A stretch of DNA of 64,000 nt, taken from assembly GCA_023458555.1 (NCBI GenBank), contig JAEWYS010000001.1, positions 372,001 through 436,000 on the forward strand, written 5' to 3'. Made by a program: the position numbers and the translations under genes. Positions 1 through 8,518 of this stretch are shown in pieces (within the stretch, counting starts at the first letter, position 1; every line of letters starts with the position of its first letter). The notes under the pieces were generated by a model that worked only from the letters and a program-made list of their open reading frames with translations, ran no database searches and was not told the DNA's origin. This DNA is from Bacteroidota bacterium. GTDB taxonomy: Bacteria > Bacteroidota > Bacteroidia > Cytophagales > Cytophagaceae.

Positions 1-479
1 TCGATGTAAAAAGTACCCGTATATCCTGGATTTTGACCCGGATTGACAAAGATTACGATCTTTGCAATCTGGTTTGCATTAGCAGAGCCAAGGTTGCTGC
101 TGAAGTCCAGAACATGGTTAACATAATCATTCGATGCAGCTATTGTCTTAGAGAGCGGCTGACTATTGTTTGACTGTCCGCTGGCATCAACAATATCAAT
201 ACGAAGACCGAAACTTTGCGGGTTCCTTATTTTCAGCTGAATTATCGGATTATCGGATATATTCTGCGGACGAAAACTAAACTCCAGATTATTCCAGCCT
301 GGACCTGCATTATTGGCTGTAACCTTCAATTCTTCATTTTCTTCGGCCAGAGAAAAAACGGAAGAAGGAACACTTTTCCACCCGGCATCCAGCACATTAT
401 CATTGAAATTTTCGATCAGGCCTGTTTGTCCGGATACGCTGAAGGAGAATAGTATAAACCATAAAAATGTATACTTCAT
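1..479 (-). CDS. Secreted protein, possible carbohydrate-binding-like domain (3' end outside window)
   Basis: An open frame runs leftward from an ATG at 479 to the window edge, so only the first 159 or so residues are visible. It begins with a typical signal peptide (MKYTFLWFILFSFSVSG, then QTG). The mature part starts GLIENFNDNVLDAGWKS and continues with alternating hydrophobic strands, ending GYTGTFYID at the edge. That pattern resembles the jelly-roll carbohydrate-binding or galactose-binding-like domains of secreted Bacteroidota proteins, where FYID-type strands are common. This is inference from texture, not a family match. The remainder may carry a catalytic domain or a sorting signal. 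The gene is separate from the TPR-like gene to its right, which ends at 565 on the same strand. Confidence 0.7.
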   Translation of the reverse strand, partial: MKYTFLWFILFSFSVSGQTGLIENFNDNVLDAGWKSVPSSVFSLAEENEELKVTANNAGPGWNNLEFSFRPQNISDNPIIQLKIRNPQSFGLRIDIVDASGQSNNSQPLSKTIAASNDYVNHVLDFSSNLGSANANQIAKIVIFVNPGQNPGYTGTFYI

Positions 480-564
480 AATGAACAATTTAATTAAGTT
501 TTACTTATCATATCACCTGGATTAATTGATAAAATTAAAGAAAAAATTGGATTTTGCTCATTTA

Positions 565-891
565 TCAAAGATCATTTTCAAACAGTAAATTGGTATAGGC
601 ATTTTGCAGTTCCCGCTGAGCATGCGCATTCTTTTGATTTATACTTACTTCAATGCCTTTTATATAAATATCTCTTGCGGTTTCCGGTTCATTAAAAGAT
701 TCATAAAGTTTGGCCGCATGATAATATGCCGGAAGGTAGTCCGGAAAACGCAGGAGCAATGTTTCGAAATAAGATCGGGCAGTCATTGGAGCGTTTTTCT
801 GGTATTCCAGAGCAAGACCATATATAATAAATGGATCATCAGGATCTTGTTGATGAAAAGCCAGAAGCTGCTCCAGTCTGGGATTGGACAT
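565..891 (-). CDS. Small TPR-like protein
   Basis: This 108-residue protein has no signal peptide or membrane segment. Residues about 18-85 read as two helical hairpins of tetratricopeptide type, with the typical pattern of A/Y/G positions (for example YGLALEY, ARSYFETLLLRFPDYLPAYYHAAKLYE and a following ETARDIYIKGIE helix). It is therefore probably a cytoplasmic protein-protein interaction module. It is transcribed away from etfB, with about 80 bp between the two starts, so the promoters are divergent. Nothing in the sequence identifies its partner. The TPR assignment is moderately safe; a more specific function cannot be given. Confidence 0.75.
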   Translation of the reverse strand: MSNPRLEQLLAFHQQDPDDPFIIYGLALEYQKNAPMTARSYFETLLLRFPDYLPAYYHAAKLYESFNEPETARDIYIKGIEVSINQKNAHAQRELQNAYTNLLFENDL

Positions 892-970
892 AATTTTGAT
901 TTTTTTGTTAAAAATGTAACTTCACAACGAAATTACAGTTTAAGTACACAAATCAATTCTATTTTTTAAT

Positions 971-1708
971 ATGAAAATACTTGTTTGCATAAGCAATGTT
1001 CCTGATACAACATCAAAAATTGCTTTTACTGATAATAATACAAAGTTAAATGCTGCCGGAATACAATATATCATTGGGCCATATGATGAATATGCACTTT
1101 CCAGAGCGATTGAATTGAAAGAGGCTCTTGGAGGTACCGTAACTGTTTTGAATGTGGGGGAGGCTGATACAGAGCCGACGATCAGGAAGGCGCTTGCTAT
1201 AGGGGCAGATGATGCTGTCAGAGTAAATGCATTTCCGTCCGATTCCTGGTATGTGGCAACCCAGATTGCGGAAATTGCAAAAGCGGAAAAATACGACCTG
1301 ATTTTAATGGGACGTGAGTCGATTGACTTTAATAGTGGTCTTGTGCATGGCCTTGTTGCGGAAATGCTGGCGTTGCCGTCTGTTTCGCCTGTAATGAAAC
1401 TGGATATAAGCGGTAATAAGGCAGTTATGACGAGAGAAATAGAGGGTGGCAAGGAAATAGTAGAGCTTGAGCTGCCTTTTGTAGCCGGCTGTCAGGAACC
1501 TATTGCAGAGTGGAAGATACCCAATATGCGCGGAATCATGTCTGCAAGAACTAAACCTCTCAAAGTGGTCGAACCCGTAAAGGTAGATGATTATACCCAA
1601 ACCATATCATTTGAAATGCCACCTGCTAAAGGTGCGTGTAAGATGATTGATGCCTCAGAACCTGAAAAGTTGCTCGAGCTCCTGAAGAATGAAGCAAAAG
1701 TGATTTAA
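971..1708 (+). CDS. etfB: Electron transfer flavoprotein subunit beta
   Basis: The protein (245 residues) has the full length and pattern of EtfB. It starts MKILVCISNVPDTTSKI, has the GPYDEYALSRAIELKE segment near residue 40 and the nucleotide-binding DLILMGRESIDFNSG segment near residue 113, and ends with the EtfB linker around RGIMSARTKPLKVV. EtfB binds AMP and pairs with EtfA to carry electrons from acyl-CoA dehydrogenases to ETF:quinone oxidoreductase. etfA follows after 67 bp on the same strand, so the pair forms one unit. The arrangement fits fatty-acid or amino-acid oxidation feeding the quinone pool, which complex I, encoded nearby, also supplies. Confidence 0.95.
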   Translation: MKILVCISNVPDTTSKIAFTDNNTKLNAAGIQYIIGPYDEYALSRAIELKEALGGTVTVLNVGEADTEPTIRKALAIGADDAVRVNAFPSDSWYVATQIAEIAKAEKYDLILMGRESIDFNSGLVHGLVAEMLALPSVSPVMKLDISGNKAVMTREIEGGKEIVELELPFVAGCQEPIAEWKIPNMRGIMSARTKPLKVVEPVKVDDYTQTISFEMPPAKGACKMIDASEPEKLLELLKNEAKVI

Positions 1709-1775
1709 TCCGGTGGAGGTGTTATTTTAACCATTTTTCTTTCTAATACTATGAACTTTTAAATTTTAAAATGAT

Positions 1776-2735
1776 ATGTCTGTTCTTGTTTATATAGATT
1801 CCGCTGATAAGGAAATTAAAAAATCATCTTTTGAAGCAATATCCTATGCTGCTGAGGTTGCTAAAATGAAGAACACAGATTGCCTGGGATTTATTATGGG
1901 GGAAGTAAGTGGGGATATTGGAAAGCTTGCCGGAAACTATGGTGTAAAAAAGGTATTTCAGTCAGGAGCATCTGAAGAATACACCAGTCAGGCTATTGCA
2001 ACGATACTGGCTCAGCTTGTTGAAAAAAATAATGTCGATATCATCATATTACCGAAATCTTCTACACTGGACGCTGCTGCGTCCCGCCTTGCAGGTAAGC
2101 TTAAAGCTGCAGTCATTGCCGGAGCAATTGAGCTACCGGACTTATCGTCGGGAGTAAAGGTAAAACGTTCTATATATACCGGAAAAGCCTTTGCATATGC
2201 TGCTGCCAGGACTTCCAAAGTTGTTTTGACTGTTGCGAAAAATGCTGTTCAGGCCAAGGAAACGGGGGGAAATGCAGATGTTGAAAAGTTTACTCCGACT
2301 GTACCGGATTCTGATCTTAAGGTAAAGGTAAAAGAAGTAGAAAAAGCAAGCGGTGATGTGTTGCTGACGGAAGCAGATATTGTGGTTTCCGGAGGCCGGG
2401 GAATGAAAGGACCGGAAAACTGGGGTGTATTGGAAGAGCTGGCTAAGGCATTAGGTGCTGGTACAGGTTGCTCGAAACCAGTTTCGGATGTCGGCTGGAG
2501 GCCTCACCATGAGCACGTTGGCCAGACGGGAGTAAAGGTTAGTCCAAATTTGTATATAGCATTAGGAATTTCGGGAGCAATTCAACATCTTGCAGGTGTA
2601 AACTCATCCAAAGTCATTGTTGTTGTTAATAAGGATCCTGAAGCCCCTTTTTTTAAAGCAGCAGATTATGGAATAGTTGGTGACATCTTTGAGGTAGTGC
2701 CAAAACTTACCGAAGCGGCAAAAAAAATGAAATAA
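1776..2735 (+). CDS. etfA: Electron transfer flavoprotein subunit alpha
   Basis: This 319-residue protein is EtfA, the FAD-binding partner of EtfB. The C-terminal half carries the ETF alpha FAD site: VVSGGRGMKGPENWGVLEEL near residue 204, SKPVSDVGWRPHHEHVGQTG near residue 234 and YIALGISGAIQHLAG near residue 260. It ends in the usual NKDPEAPFFKAADYGIVGD segment. The N-terminal half is the variable ETF domain. The ATG at 1776 follows an AT-rich spacer after etfB. The next gene starts only 8 bp downstream, so etfB-etfA-BFN is likely a single transcript, ended by the hairpin near 3400. Confidence 0.95.
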   Translation: MSVLVYIDSADKEIKKSSFEAISYAAEVAKMKNTDCLGFIMGEVSGDIGKLAGNYGVKKVFQSGASEEYTSQAIATILAQLVEKNNVDIIILPKSSTLDAAASRLAGKLKAAVIAGAIELPDLSSGVKVKRSIYTGKAFAYAAARTSKVVLTVAKNAVQAKETGGNADVEKFTPTVPDSDLKVKVKEVEKASGDVLLTEADIVVSGGRGMKGPENWGVLEELAKALGAGTGCSKPVSDVGWRPHHEHVGQTGVKVSPNLYIALGISGAIQHLAGVNSSKVIVVVNKDPEAPFFKAADYGIVGDIFEVVPKLTEAAKKMK

Positions 2736-2743
2736 AGGTTTAA

Positions 2744-3376
2744 GTGGAGAAAATTAAATTAGAGATTCTCGGTCTGTCATCCAGTCAATCTCAAACCGGG
2801 TCATTTGCCTTGGTGTTGGGCGAAGAATCCGGCAATAGAAGATTGCCAATCATAATAGGAATGTTTGAGGCTCAGGCTATTGCTATTGAAATTGAAAAAA
2901 TTGTTCCTAACCGGCCAATGACACATGATTTATTCAAGTCATTTGCTTCCGGTTTTAATTTTAGTGTAGAAGAAATTGTCATTTCTGATCTGAGGGAAGG
3001 AGTTTTTTTTGCAAAGATTGTATGTTCTGACGGGATAAATACAATAGAAATTGATGCAAGACCTTCCGATGCAATTGCAATCGGATTGCGTTTTGATGTG
3101 CCTATTTATACATTCGAAAACATCCTTTCCGAAGCCGGGATCGTACTGAGTGATATCGAGGAAGACGAAGAAGAGGATCAGGAAGAAGAAACGGATGAAG
3201 AGTTGACTGGCCAGGAAGCTGCATCTGCAAAAGAAGCTGGTGGAACCGAAAAAAGTGCTGATAAAATTAAATTCAGTACCAATGATCAGCTGAAATCAAT
3301 GCTGGAAGAAGCGCTTGCCAAAGAAGATTATGAAAGGGCTGCCAGAATCAGAGATGAGTTGAACAGACGAAATTAA
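2744..3376 (+). CDS. BFN (DUF151) domain protein with C-terminal UVR motif
   Basis: The 210-residue protein starts at a GTG 8 bp after etfA. Residues 1-135 form a bifunctional-nuclease/DUF151 domain: ILGLSSSQSQTGSFALVLGE, LPIIIGMFEAQAIAIE and the diagnostic IDARPSDAIAIGLRFDVPIY. A strongly acidic Glu/Asp linker follows, about 145-165. The C-terminus (LEEALAKEDYERAARIRDEL) is a UVR motif, the helical hairpin that UvrB uses to touch UvrC and that also occurs in McsA and Clp-associated proteins. Nuclease activity was described for a plant BFN protein; the role of the bacterial forms is unclear. The BFN-UVR fusion is, to my knowledge, recurrent in Bacteroidota. Placement behind etfBA suggests cotranscription rather than a shared pathway. 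Confidence 0.88.
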   Translation: MEKIKLEILGLSSSQSQTGSFALVLGEESGNRRLPIIIGMFEAQAIAIEIEKIVPNRPMTHDLFKSFASGFNFSVEEIVISDLREGVFFAKIVCSDGINTIEIDARPSDAIAIGLRFDVPIYTFENILSEAGIVLSDIEEDEEEDQEEETDEELTGQEAASAKEAGGTEKSADKIKFSTNDQLKSMLEEALAKEDYERAARIRDELNRRN

Positions 3377-3397
3377 TATAACCAAATAATCTCAATC

Positions 3398-3420
3398 AGC
3401 CTTCTTCGGAAGGCTTTTTT
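3398..3420 (+). terminator. Rho-independent terminator after the etf/BFN unit
   Basis: A perfect 7-bp stem (AGCCTTC / GAAGGCT) closes a TTCG tetraloop and runs straight into six T residues. It lies 22 bp after the BFN stop codon and ends that transcript before mgsA. Confidence 0.9.
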
Positions 3421-3440
3421 ATTAAATTATCAATTTACAG

Positions 3441-3821
3441 ATGAACACAAAAAAAATAGCAGTAATTGCCCATGACAGTAAAAAGGCAGATATGGTAAAT
3501 TTTCTGGCTCAACGAGTGGATAAGTTGAAGGATTATTCATTTGTAGCAACCGGCACAACAGGGTCATATGTTGTAAAAACCGGTCTTAATGTTGAGCCGA
3601 AGCTTTCCGGACCGCTGGGTGGTGATGCACAAATAGCCGCTATGGTTGCTGAAAAAGAATTGGATATGGTAATATTTTTCCGTGATCCGCTTGGCAAGCA
3701 TCCGCATGAACCGGATGTTCAGATGTTAATGAGACTTTGTGATGTCCATGATGTGCCTCTTGCGACTAATCCCAAAACGGCAGATCTGCTTTTACGTGGC
3801 TATTTTGAAGCAGCAAAGTGA
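3441..3821 (+). CDS. mgsA: Methylglyoxal synthase
   Basis: The protein (126 residues) is a compact MgsA of the expected length. It converts dihydroxyacetone phosphate to methylglyoxal and phosphate, a bypass of lower glycolysis used when phosphate is scarce or sugar phosphates accumulate. Visible hallmarks are the start IAVIAHDSKKADMV, the TTGSYVV phosphate-binding segment, GPLGGDAQIAAMV with the catalytic-region aspartate, and FFRDPLGKHPHEPDV followed by the ATNPKTADLLL end. The stop codon overlaps the ATG of dacB (TGATG), so the two are translationally coupled although their functions are not obviously linked. Confidence 0.95.
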   Translation: MNTKKIAVIAHDSKKADMVNFLAQRVDKLKDYSFVATGTTGSYVVKTGLNVEPKLSGPLGGDAQIAAMVAEKELDMVIFFRDPLGKHPHEPDVQMLMRLCDVHDVPLATNPKTADLLLRGYFEAAK

Positions 3822-5305
3822 TGATTAAGCGTCTTTCAATAGTGTCCGCAAAATTTATTTGCGGACTTTTTTTTATCATTCTTCTGGCATCGCTTTGTTT
3901 TAAGGAAGCTGCGGACCCTGTCACAAATACTAAAAAGCTGATTGAACAATTAGAAAAATCAGCCTGTCTGATCAACGGGCAAATTTCTTTTGTCCTTCTG
4001 GATCCCCAGGGCAAGCCATTGGTAGAGCACAATCCTGATAAGCTTTTGACTCCGGCATCGAACCTTAAGATCGTAACATCTTCTGCTGCTCTTGCCATTT
4101 TGGGTCCTGATTTTACTTTTGAAACAACCTTGGCTTATTCAGGAAATATTACCAGGGAAGGTGTTCTGGAAGGAGATATTATTATTCTTGGCAGTGGAGA
4201 TCCTTCTTTAGGAAGTGACCGTTTTAGTGGCTATCCTGATTATTGGTCGCTAATAAAGTTATGGGCAGCTGAAATAAAGAAACTCGGAATACTCCGGATT
4301 AACGGGTCTATTGTGGCAGATCCGGGCAATTATTCGGCAAATCCTCTGCCGGATGGGTGGATATGGACTGATATCGGAAACTACTATGGAGCTGGCTCCG
4401 GTGGAATTAATATTAATGAAAACTATTACAGGCTTTATTTTAAGCCCGGGAAACCGGGTGATAGCGCAGCTGTATTAAGGGTTGTTCCTGAAATACCCGG
4501 TCTCACCTTTCTGAACAAGATGAAAACCGGAGCGATAGGTTCCGGAGATAACGGCTATATACATGGCGGTCCTTTTTCAACCGTTCATTATCTGAGGGGG
4601 ACTATTCCGGCCGGCGTTAATGAATTTTCAATAAAAGGATCTATACCGGATCCTGCATATTTTGCTGCATATAGTCTCAAGAAGCAGCTTTTTGCTGAAA
4701 ATATTTCCGTTACGGGCAATGTTCTCAATGCCTCTATTGCTAAGAGAGTACATTCTTCGGCTAAATTGACTCCTATTCATCAAGCGCAATCTCCGCCGTT
4801 GAAATCTCTTGTAAAAGAGACCAATCACCAAAGTATTAACTTGTATGCCGAAGCAATATTAAATGCTATCGGGCGGCAGGTAAAAGGATATGGCAGCACT
4901 GAAACTGGCATTGAAGTTCTGAAAGAATGGCTGTTTACGAACGGTTATACACTTCCGGGCGGAAAATGTGGTATTATTGATGGAAGCGGACTTTCCCCCG
5001 GTAATACAGTATCCACCAGGTTTCTGGCAGAGTTGCTTCATAAATCTAAATCAGATCCTTTTTTTGTAAGTTCTCTTCCGGTTGCCGGTGTCAGTGGCAC
5101 AATGAAAAACTTTGCAAGAAATACCAATGCTCATGGGAAAGTTATTGCCAAAAGCGGTTCTTTTAACAATGTAATTGGGTATAGCGGGTATTTGAAAACA
5201 AATGGGGGAGAGCTTCTTTCGTTTTCATTACTCATAAATAATTATGAGTGCAGTTTCGCTGAAATAAGAAAAGAAATAGAACGCGTTTTACTGGCTGCTC
5301 TTTAA
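3821..5305 (+). CDS. dacB: D-alanyl-D-alanine carboxypeptidase/endopeptidase (PBP4, S13 family)
   Basis: This is a periplasmic S13 peptidase of about 494 residues that trims or cuts peptidoglycan cross-links. It has an N-terminal hydrophobic segment (FICGLFFIILLASLCF). The three active-site motifs of the penicillin-binding fold are visible in order: SxxK in LLTPASNLKIVTSSAA near residue 80, SxN in NHQSINLYAEAIL near residue 340, and KSG in IAKSGSFNNVIGYSGYL near residue 445. A large S13-type insert separates the first two. An in-frame GTG lies one codon upstream (3818); I prefer the ATG at 3821 because it overlaps the mgsA stop as TGATG. A bidirectional terminator follows. Confidence 0.93.
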   Translation: MIKRLSIVSAKFICGLFFIILLASLCFKEAADPVTNTKKLIEQLEKSACLINGQISFVLLDPQGKPLVEHNPDKLLTPASNLKIVTSSAALAILGPDFTFETTLAYSGNITREGVLEGDIIILGSGDPSLGSDRFSGYPDYWSLIKLWAAEIKKLGILRINGSIVADPGNYSANPLPDGWIWTDIGNYYGAGSGGININENYYRLYFKPGKPGDSAAVLRVVPEIPGLTFLNKMKTGAIGSGDNGYIHGGPFSTVHYLRGTIPAGVNEFSIKGSIPDPAYFAAYSLKKQLFAENISVTGNVLNASIAKRVHSSAKLTPIHQAQSPPLKSLVKETNHQSINLYAEAILNAIGRQVKGYGSTETGIEVLKEWLFTNGYTLPGGKCGIIDGSGLSPGNTVSTRFLAELLHKSKSDPFFVSSLPVAGVSGTMKNFARNTNAHGKVIAKSGSFNNVIGYSGYLKTNGGELLSFSLLINNYECSFAEIRKEIERVLLAAL

Positions 5306-5307
5306 CT

Positions 5308-5343
5308 AAAATTGCCCAAAAGTCAGGGCTTTTGGGCAATTTT
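5308..5343. terminator. Bidirectional terminator between dacB and terC
   Basis: A perfect 12-bp inverted repeat (ATTGCCCAAAAG / CTTTTGGGCAAT) with a 6-base loop is flanked by A residues on the left and T residues on the right. It sits between two convergent genes and should stop transcription from both sides. Confidence 0.88.
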
Positions 5344-5365
5344 CAAAATATTTCTTTTATTGCAG

Positions 5366-6337
5366 CTATGCTTTTTGCTCCGGAGTAGGTGGAAAAACTT
5401 CTTCTTCTTCCTCCTCTGTATTTTCTTTTTTGGGGAAAAGTACAGAAAGAATAATGGAACCAACCAATATCGATGCAACAACTGCAAGCGCAACCAGCAT
5501 ATCAATTTTCAGGGCATCTACATGCGAAACAAGAAGCTTGAATCCGATAAAGACCAGGATAATAGACAGACCGTAATGGAGATAATGGAATAGCTGCATG
5601 ATGCCTGCGAGCGCAAAGTACAGAGAACGAAGCCCCAGTAATGCAAATACGTTTGATGTATAGATAATAAACGGATCATGCGTTACGGCTAGAATTGCGG
5701 GTATGGAATCCGCAGCAAAAATAATATCAGTCGTTTCGATAACCAGTACAACGATAAAGAGCGGTGTTGCATACAGACGGCTGTTTATTCTGGTAAAGAA
5801 GTTACCCTTGTCATATTTTTTTGATACGGGGATAAATCTGTTTACAAGCGAGATTATAGGGTTTTTTTCAGGATTGATCTCCTTATCCTGGCTGACAGCC
5901 ATTTTGATACCGGTAATAACCAGGAAAGCGCCGAGTATATATATAGTCCATGAAAAATGCTCAATCAGTGTAACACCGACAAGGATAAATATGGCTCTGA
6001 AAAACAGGGCACCGACAATTCCCCAGAATAATACCTTGCGCTGATATTCAATAGGCACAGCAAAGTAGTTGAATATCAGCATAAAAACAAAAAGATTATC
6101 TACACTCAGAGATTCTTCTATGAGATATCCTGTCAAAAAGTGTACTGCTGCTTCCTGTCCTTTCCAGAAATAGACTACAACATTAAATGCTATGGCAAGA
6201 CCAACCCAGAAAGCTGTCCACCATAAAGCCTCTTTGACCTTAACTTCATGATTGTTTTTATTCAGTATTGCCAGATCAAGAATCAGCATACCCAATACAA
6301 AAATGTTAAATACAACCCAGAAAGTAAGATTTTCCAT
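5366..6337 (-). CDS. TerC/Alx-family integral membrane protein
   Basis: The protein is 323 residues with about eight or nine membrane segments and an acidic, Glu-rich C-terminal tail. TerC-family marks are EESLSVDNLFVFMLIFNYFA near residue 75 and ETTDIIFAADSIPAILAVT near residue 200, both with the conserved acidic residues inside membrane helices. Family members are linked to tellurite resistance, to manganese export (Alx) and, in Bacillus, to loading metal onto secreted enzymes. The particular ion is not readable from sequence. It has its own promoter just upstream (6351-6384) and a bidirectional terminator downstream, so it is a single-gene unit independent of the nuo operon. Confidence 0.9.
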   Translation of the reverse strand: MENLTFWVVFNIFVLGMLILDLAILNKNNHEVKVKEALWWTAFWVGLAIAFNVVVYFWKGQEAAVHFLTGYLIEESLSVDNLFVFMLIFNYFAVPIEYQRKVLFWGIVGALFFRAIFILVGVTLIEHFSWTIYILGAFLVITGIKMAVSQDKEINPEKNPIISLVNRFIPVSKKYDKGNFFTRINSRLYATPLFIVVLVIETTDIIFAADSIPAILAVTHDPFIIYTSNVFALLGLRSLYFALAGIMQLFHYLHYGLSIILVFIGFKLLVSHVDALKIDMLVALAVVASILVGSIILSVLFPKKENTEEEEEEVFPPTPEQKA

Positions 6338-6350
6338 TTAATTTAAAACA

Positions 6351-6384
6351 CAAAAGTAGTTACGATAGAAGTGAGATCACAAAA
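6351..6384 (-). promoter_or_regulatory. Bacteroidota-type promoter of the terC-family gene
   Basis: On the minus strand TTTTG (6380-6384) is followed after 21 bp by TACTTTTG (6351-6358), an exact match to the TAnnTTTG -7 element. The start codon at 6337 lies about 13 bp past the box, giving a very short leader. Confidence 0.6.
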
Positions 6385-6446
6385 CAAATCAATTTAACAG
6401 GTTTTTTTGACTCTTAAAAGGAAGGATCAATAATTTTATAAGGCTG

Positions 6447-7109
6447 TTACTCCTGCGCAGATCGTTGTTCTTCCTCTTGCAGCTTTTGCTTTTTTCGCTC
6501 CTTCAGATAGGTTCTGATCACCGGAATCCAGGTTATAATAACAATACCAATAATAAAATATTCCAGATAGTCTTTGATCTGAGGAAAAACTTCAGCAATA
6601 AAATACCCCGCCAGTACCAGACTGAACGTCCAAAGGAACCCACCGGAAATATTGAAGAACAGAAACTTTTTAAAATTAAACCCTACCATTCCGGCAAAGA
6701 TGGGAGCAAACGTACGTATAATAGGAAGAAATCTTCCCATTACTAAGGCAAAGCCACCGTGTTTTTGAAAAAATGCTTCAGAAGCAACGATGTATTTTTT
6801 TTTAAATAAAAGAGAATCCTTCCTGTTGAATAGAGTTTCCCCGACTTTTCTGCCGAAAATATAACCGAGAAGGTTACCAAGAATGGCTGCCAGCCATATC
6901 ATAGCACATAAAAGAAATACATTTGTATCGATATACCCGGTAGAGCATAAAATTCCGGCAGTAAATAAAAGCGTATCTCCGGGAAAGAAAAAGCAGAAAA
7001 ATATTCCGTTTTCTGCAAAAATAATCAATAATATAAGGGTAACACCGCCAAAAAGGATAAGCTTCTCCGGATCCAGTAATTGTTCAATTACTTCATGAAT
7101 GTATTCCAT
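6447..7109 (-). CDS. DedA/VTT-family membrane protein
   Basis: This 220-residue protein has the DedA (VTT/SNARE-associated) pattern. It has an N-terminal amphipathic region, ENGIFFCFFFPGDTLLFTAG near residue 30 with the conserved FxPGD, GYIFGRKVG near residue 84, and GRFLPIIRTFAPIFAGMVG near residue 125 with the family arginine motif. Four or five membrane helices precede a basic C-terminus. DedA proteins act in lipid carrier recycling and envelope stress; UptA and PopT homologues flip undecaprenyl phosphate and phosphatidylethanolamine. It starts only 18 bp after nuoN, so it is probably transcribed as the last gene of the complex I operon, although its function is unrelated. Confidence 0.9.
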   Translation of the reverse strand: MEYIHEVIEQLLDPEKLILFGGVTLILLIIFAENGIFFCFFFPGDTLLFTAGILCSTGYIDTNVFLLCAMIWLAAILGNLLGYIFGRKVGETLFNRKDSLLFKKKYIVASEAFFQKHGGFALVMGRFLPIIRTFAPIFAGMVGFNFKKFLFFNISGGFLWTFSLVLAGYFIAEVFPQIKDYLEYFIIGIVIITWIPVIRTYLKERKKQKLQEEEQRSAQE

Positions 7110-7127
7110 ATCAATGTTTATCTACTA

Positions 7128-8516
7128 CTATATAACACCTATGAGAATAGTTGGGTTAATCCCAAAAAGAACGATCAAGGTTACAAGGACTACCAAAACT
7201 ACCTGATAAACAAGATTAAGTTTCAGGCTGGTCTGAGCCGGTGTGTGCTCAGAAACAGCTTCTTTACCATACATCGCAATAATGATTTTGAAATAGTAGT
7301 ATACACTTATGACAGAGCCGATAACAGCAACAATTACCAAAGCTGTATATCCGGCATTCAGTACGGCGGCAAACAGATAAAACTTTGCAAAAAAACCAAC
7401 CGCAGGCGGGATACCTGCCAGTGAGAACATAGCAACAGTCATTACAATGGCAAGCAGGGGCTGCTTTTTTGCTAAACCGTTGAAAATATCAAAATCCTCG
7501 CTGTTTTTTTCTTTACCTACTGTATATAAAATAAAAAAGGCGGTCATTGTAGCCAATGAGTAAGATCCTGCATAGAATAATAAGGCATTGGTGCTGCGTT
7601 CGTCGAGTACAAGTAATGTCATCAACATATACCCGGCCTGGCTTATACCTGAGTATGCCAGCATTCTTTTCACACTTGTCTGGCCGACTGCCATGATATT
7701 ACCTGCAAGAATTGTTGCAATGATAATTATAGAAAGTATTGAGGCCCATTCGGCGTTTAGTTCCGCAAAGGCAAATCCAAATAATCTGTAAAATGCTCCG
7801 AAAGCGGCTGTTTTTACTATGGATGCCATGAAGGCAGTAATCATCATTGGAGATCCCTGGTATACATCAGGAGCCCAGAAATGAAAAGGAACTGCAGATA
7901 CTTTGAAACATAATGCTATTATCATGAAGATGATTCCGGTGTATAAAATTCCGGAAGTTTCACCGCCGCCATTGGCCACATATTCTTTTATGGCTCCAAT
8001 GTCAAATGATCCCGAAGCGCCATATATCAACGTAATACCAAACAAGAGAATACCGGTAGTGAATGCTCCCATCATAAAATATTTCAGGGATGCTTCATTG
8101 CTTCGCAAGTCGCTTTTTCTGCTTCCGGCAAGGATATACAATGGTATTGACATTACTTCAATCCCGATAAACAGCATAACAAGACTGGAGAAAGAAACCA
8201 GAACGAGAGCGCCCACAGAAGAGAACAAAATAAGGGCGAACTGATCCGCCATATTAAACTCTGACTTATATTGTTCCTGACTTAAAATCATCCATAAGAA
8301 AAGCAATCCAAGAATCAGGCTGCTGAATGCCACAGTGTAATTGTCAACAACCAGCATGTCAAAGTATATTGCTGGTGCATTCCATTCACACACTGTAATG
8401 CCCAGAGCCAGCAGAAGGCCGCCCAGAACAATCGGAAATAATATTTTTCTGTAGCCAAGAATGTCGGAAAGCATGGATATTATCCCAAGTACCGCAACAA
8501 CAATTAATGTCTTCAT
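7128..8516 (-). CDS. nuoN: NADH-quinone oxidoreductase subunit N
   Basis: NuoN (462 residues) is one of the three antiporter-like proton-pumping subunits in the membrane arm of complex I. It is almost entirely hydrophobic, with about 13-14 helices. Typical segments are MLFIGIEVMSIPLYILAGSR near residue 115 with the key glutamate, a lysine-bearing helix around CFKVSAVPFHFWAPDVYQGS near residue 205, and SVKRMLAYSGISQAGYML near residue 285. It is the last nuo gene, 2 bp after nuoM, and is followed closely by a DedA gene. Confidence 0.95.
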   Translation of the reverse strand: MKTLIVVAVLGIISMLSDILGYRKILFPIVLGGLLLALGITVCEWNAPAIYFDMLVVDNYTVAFSSLILGLLFLWMILSQEQYKSEFNMADQFALILFSSVGALVLVSFSSLVMLFIGIEVMSIPLYILAGSRKSDLRSNEASLKYFMMGAFTTGILLFGITLIYGASGSFDIGAIKEYVANGGGETSGILYTGIIFMIIALCFKVSAVPFHFWAPDVYQGSPMMITAFMASIVKTAAFGAFYRLFGFAFAELNAEWASILSIIIIATILAGNIMAVGQTSVKRMLAYSGISQAGYMLMTLLVLDERSTNALLFYAGSYSLATMTAFFILYTVGKEKNSEDFDIFNGLAKKQPLLAIVMTVAMFSLAGIPPAVGFFAKFYLFAAVLNAGYTALVIVAVIGSVISVYYYFKIIIAMYGKEAVSEHTPAQTSLKLNLVYQVVLVVLVTLIVLFGINPTILIGVI

Positions 8517-8518
8517 GC

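Noticed and set aside
604..969. Open frame on the plus strand opposite the TPR-like gene
   Set aside because: It lies antisense to a better-supported coding sequence and has no protein-like pattern.
940..1452. 170-residue frame on the minus strand inside etfB
   Set aside because: It is a shadow of etfB, whose identity is certain.
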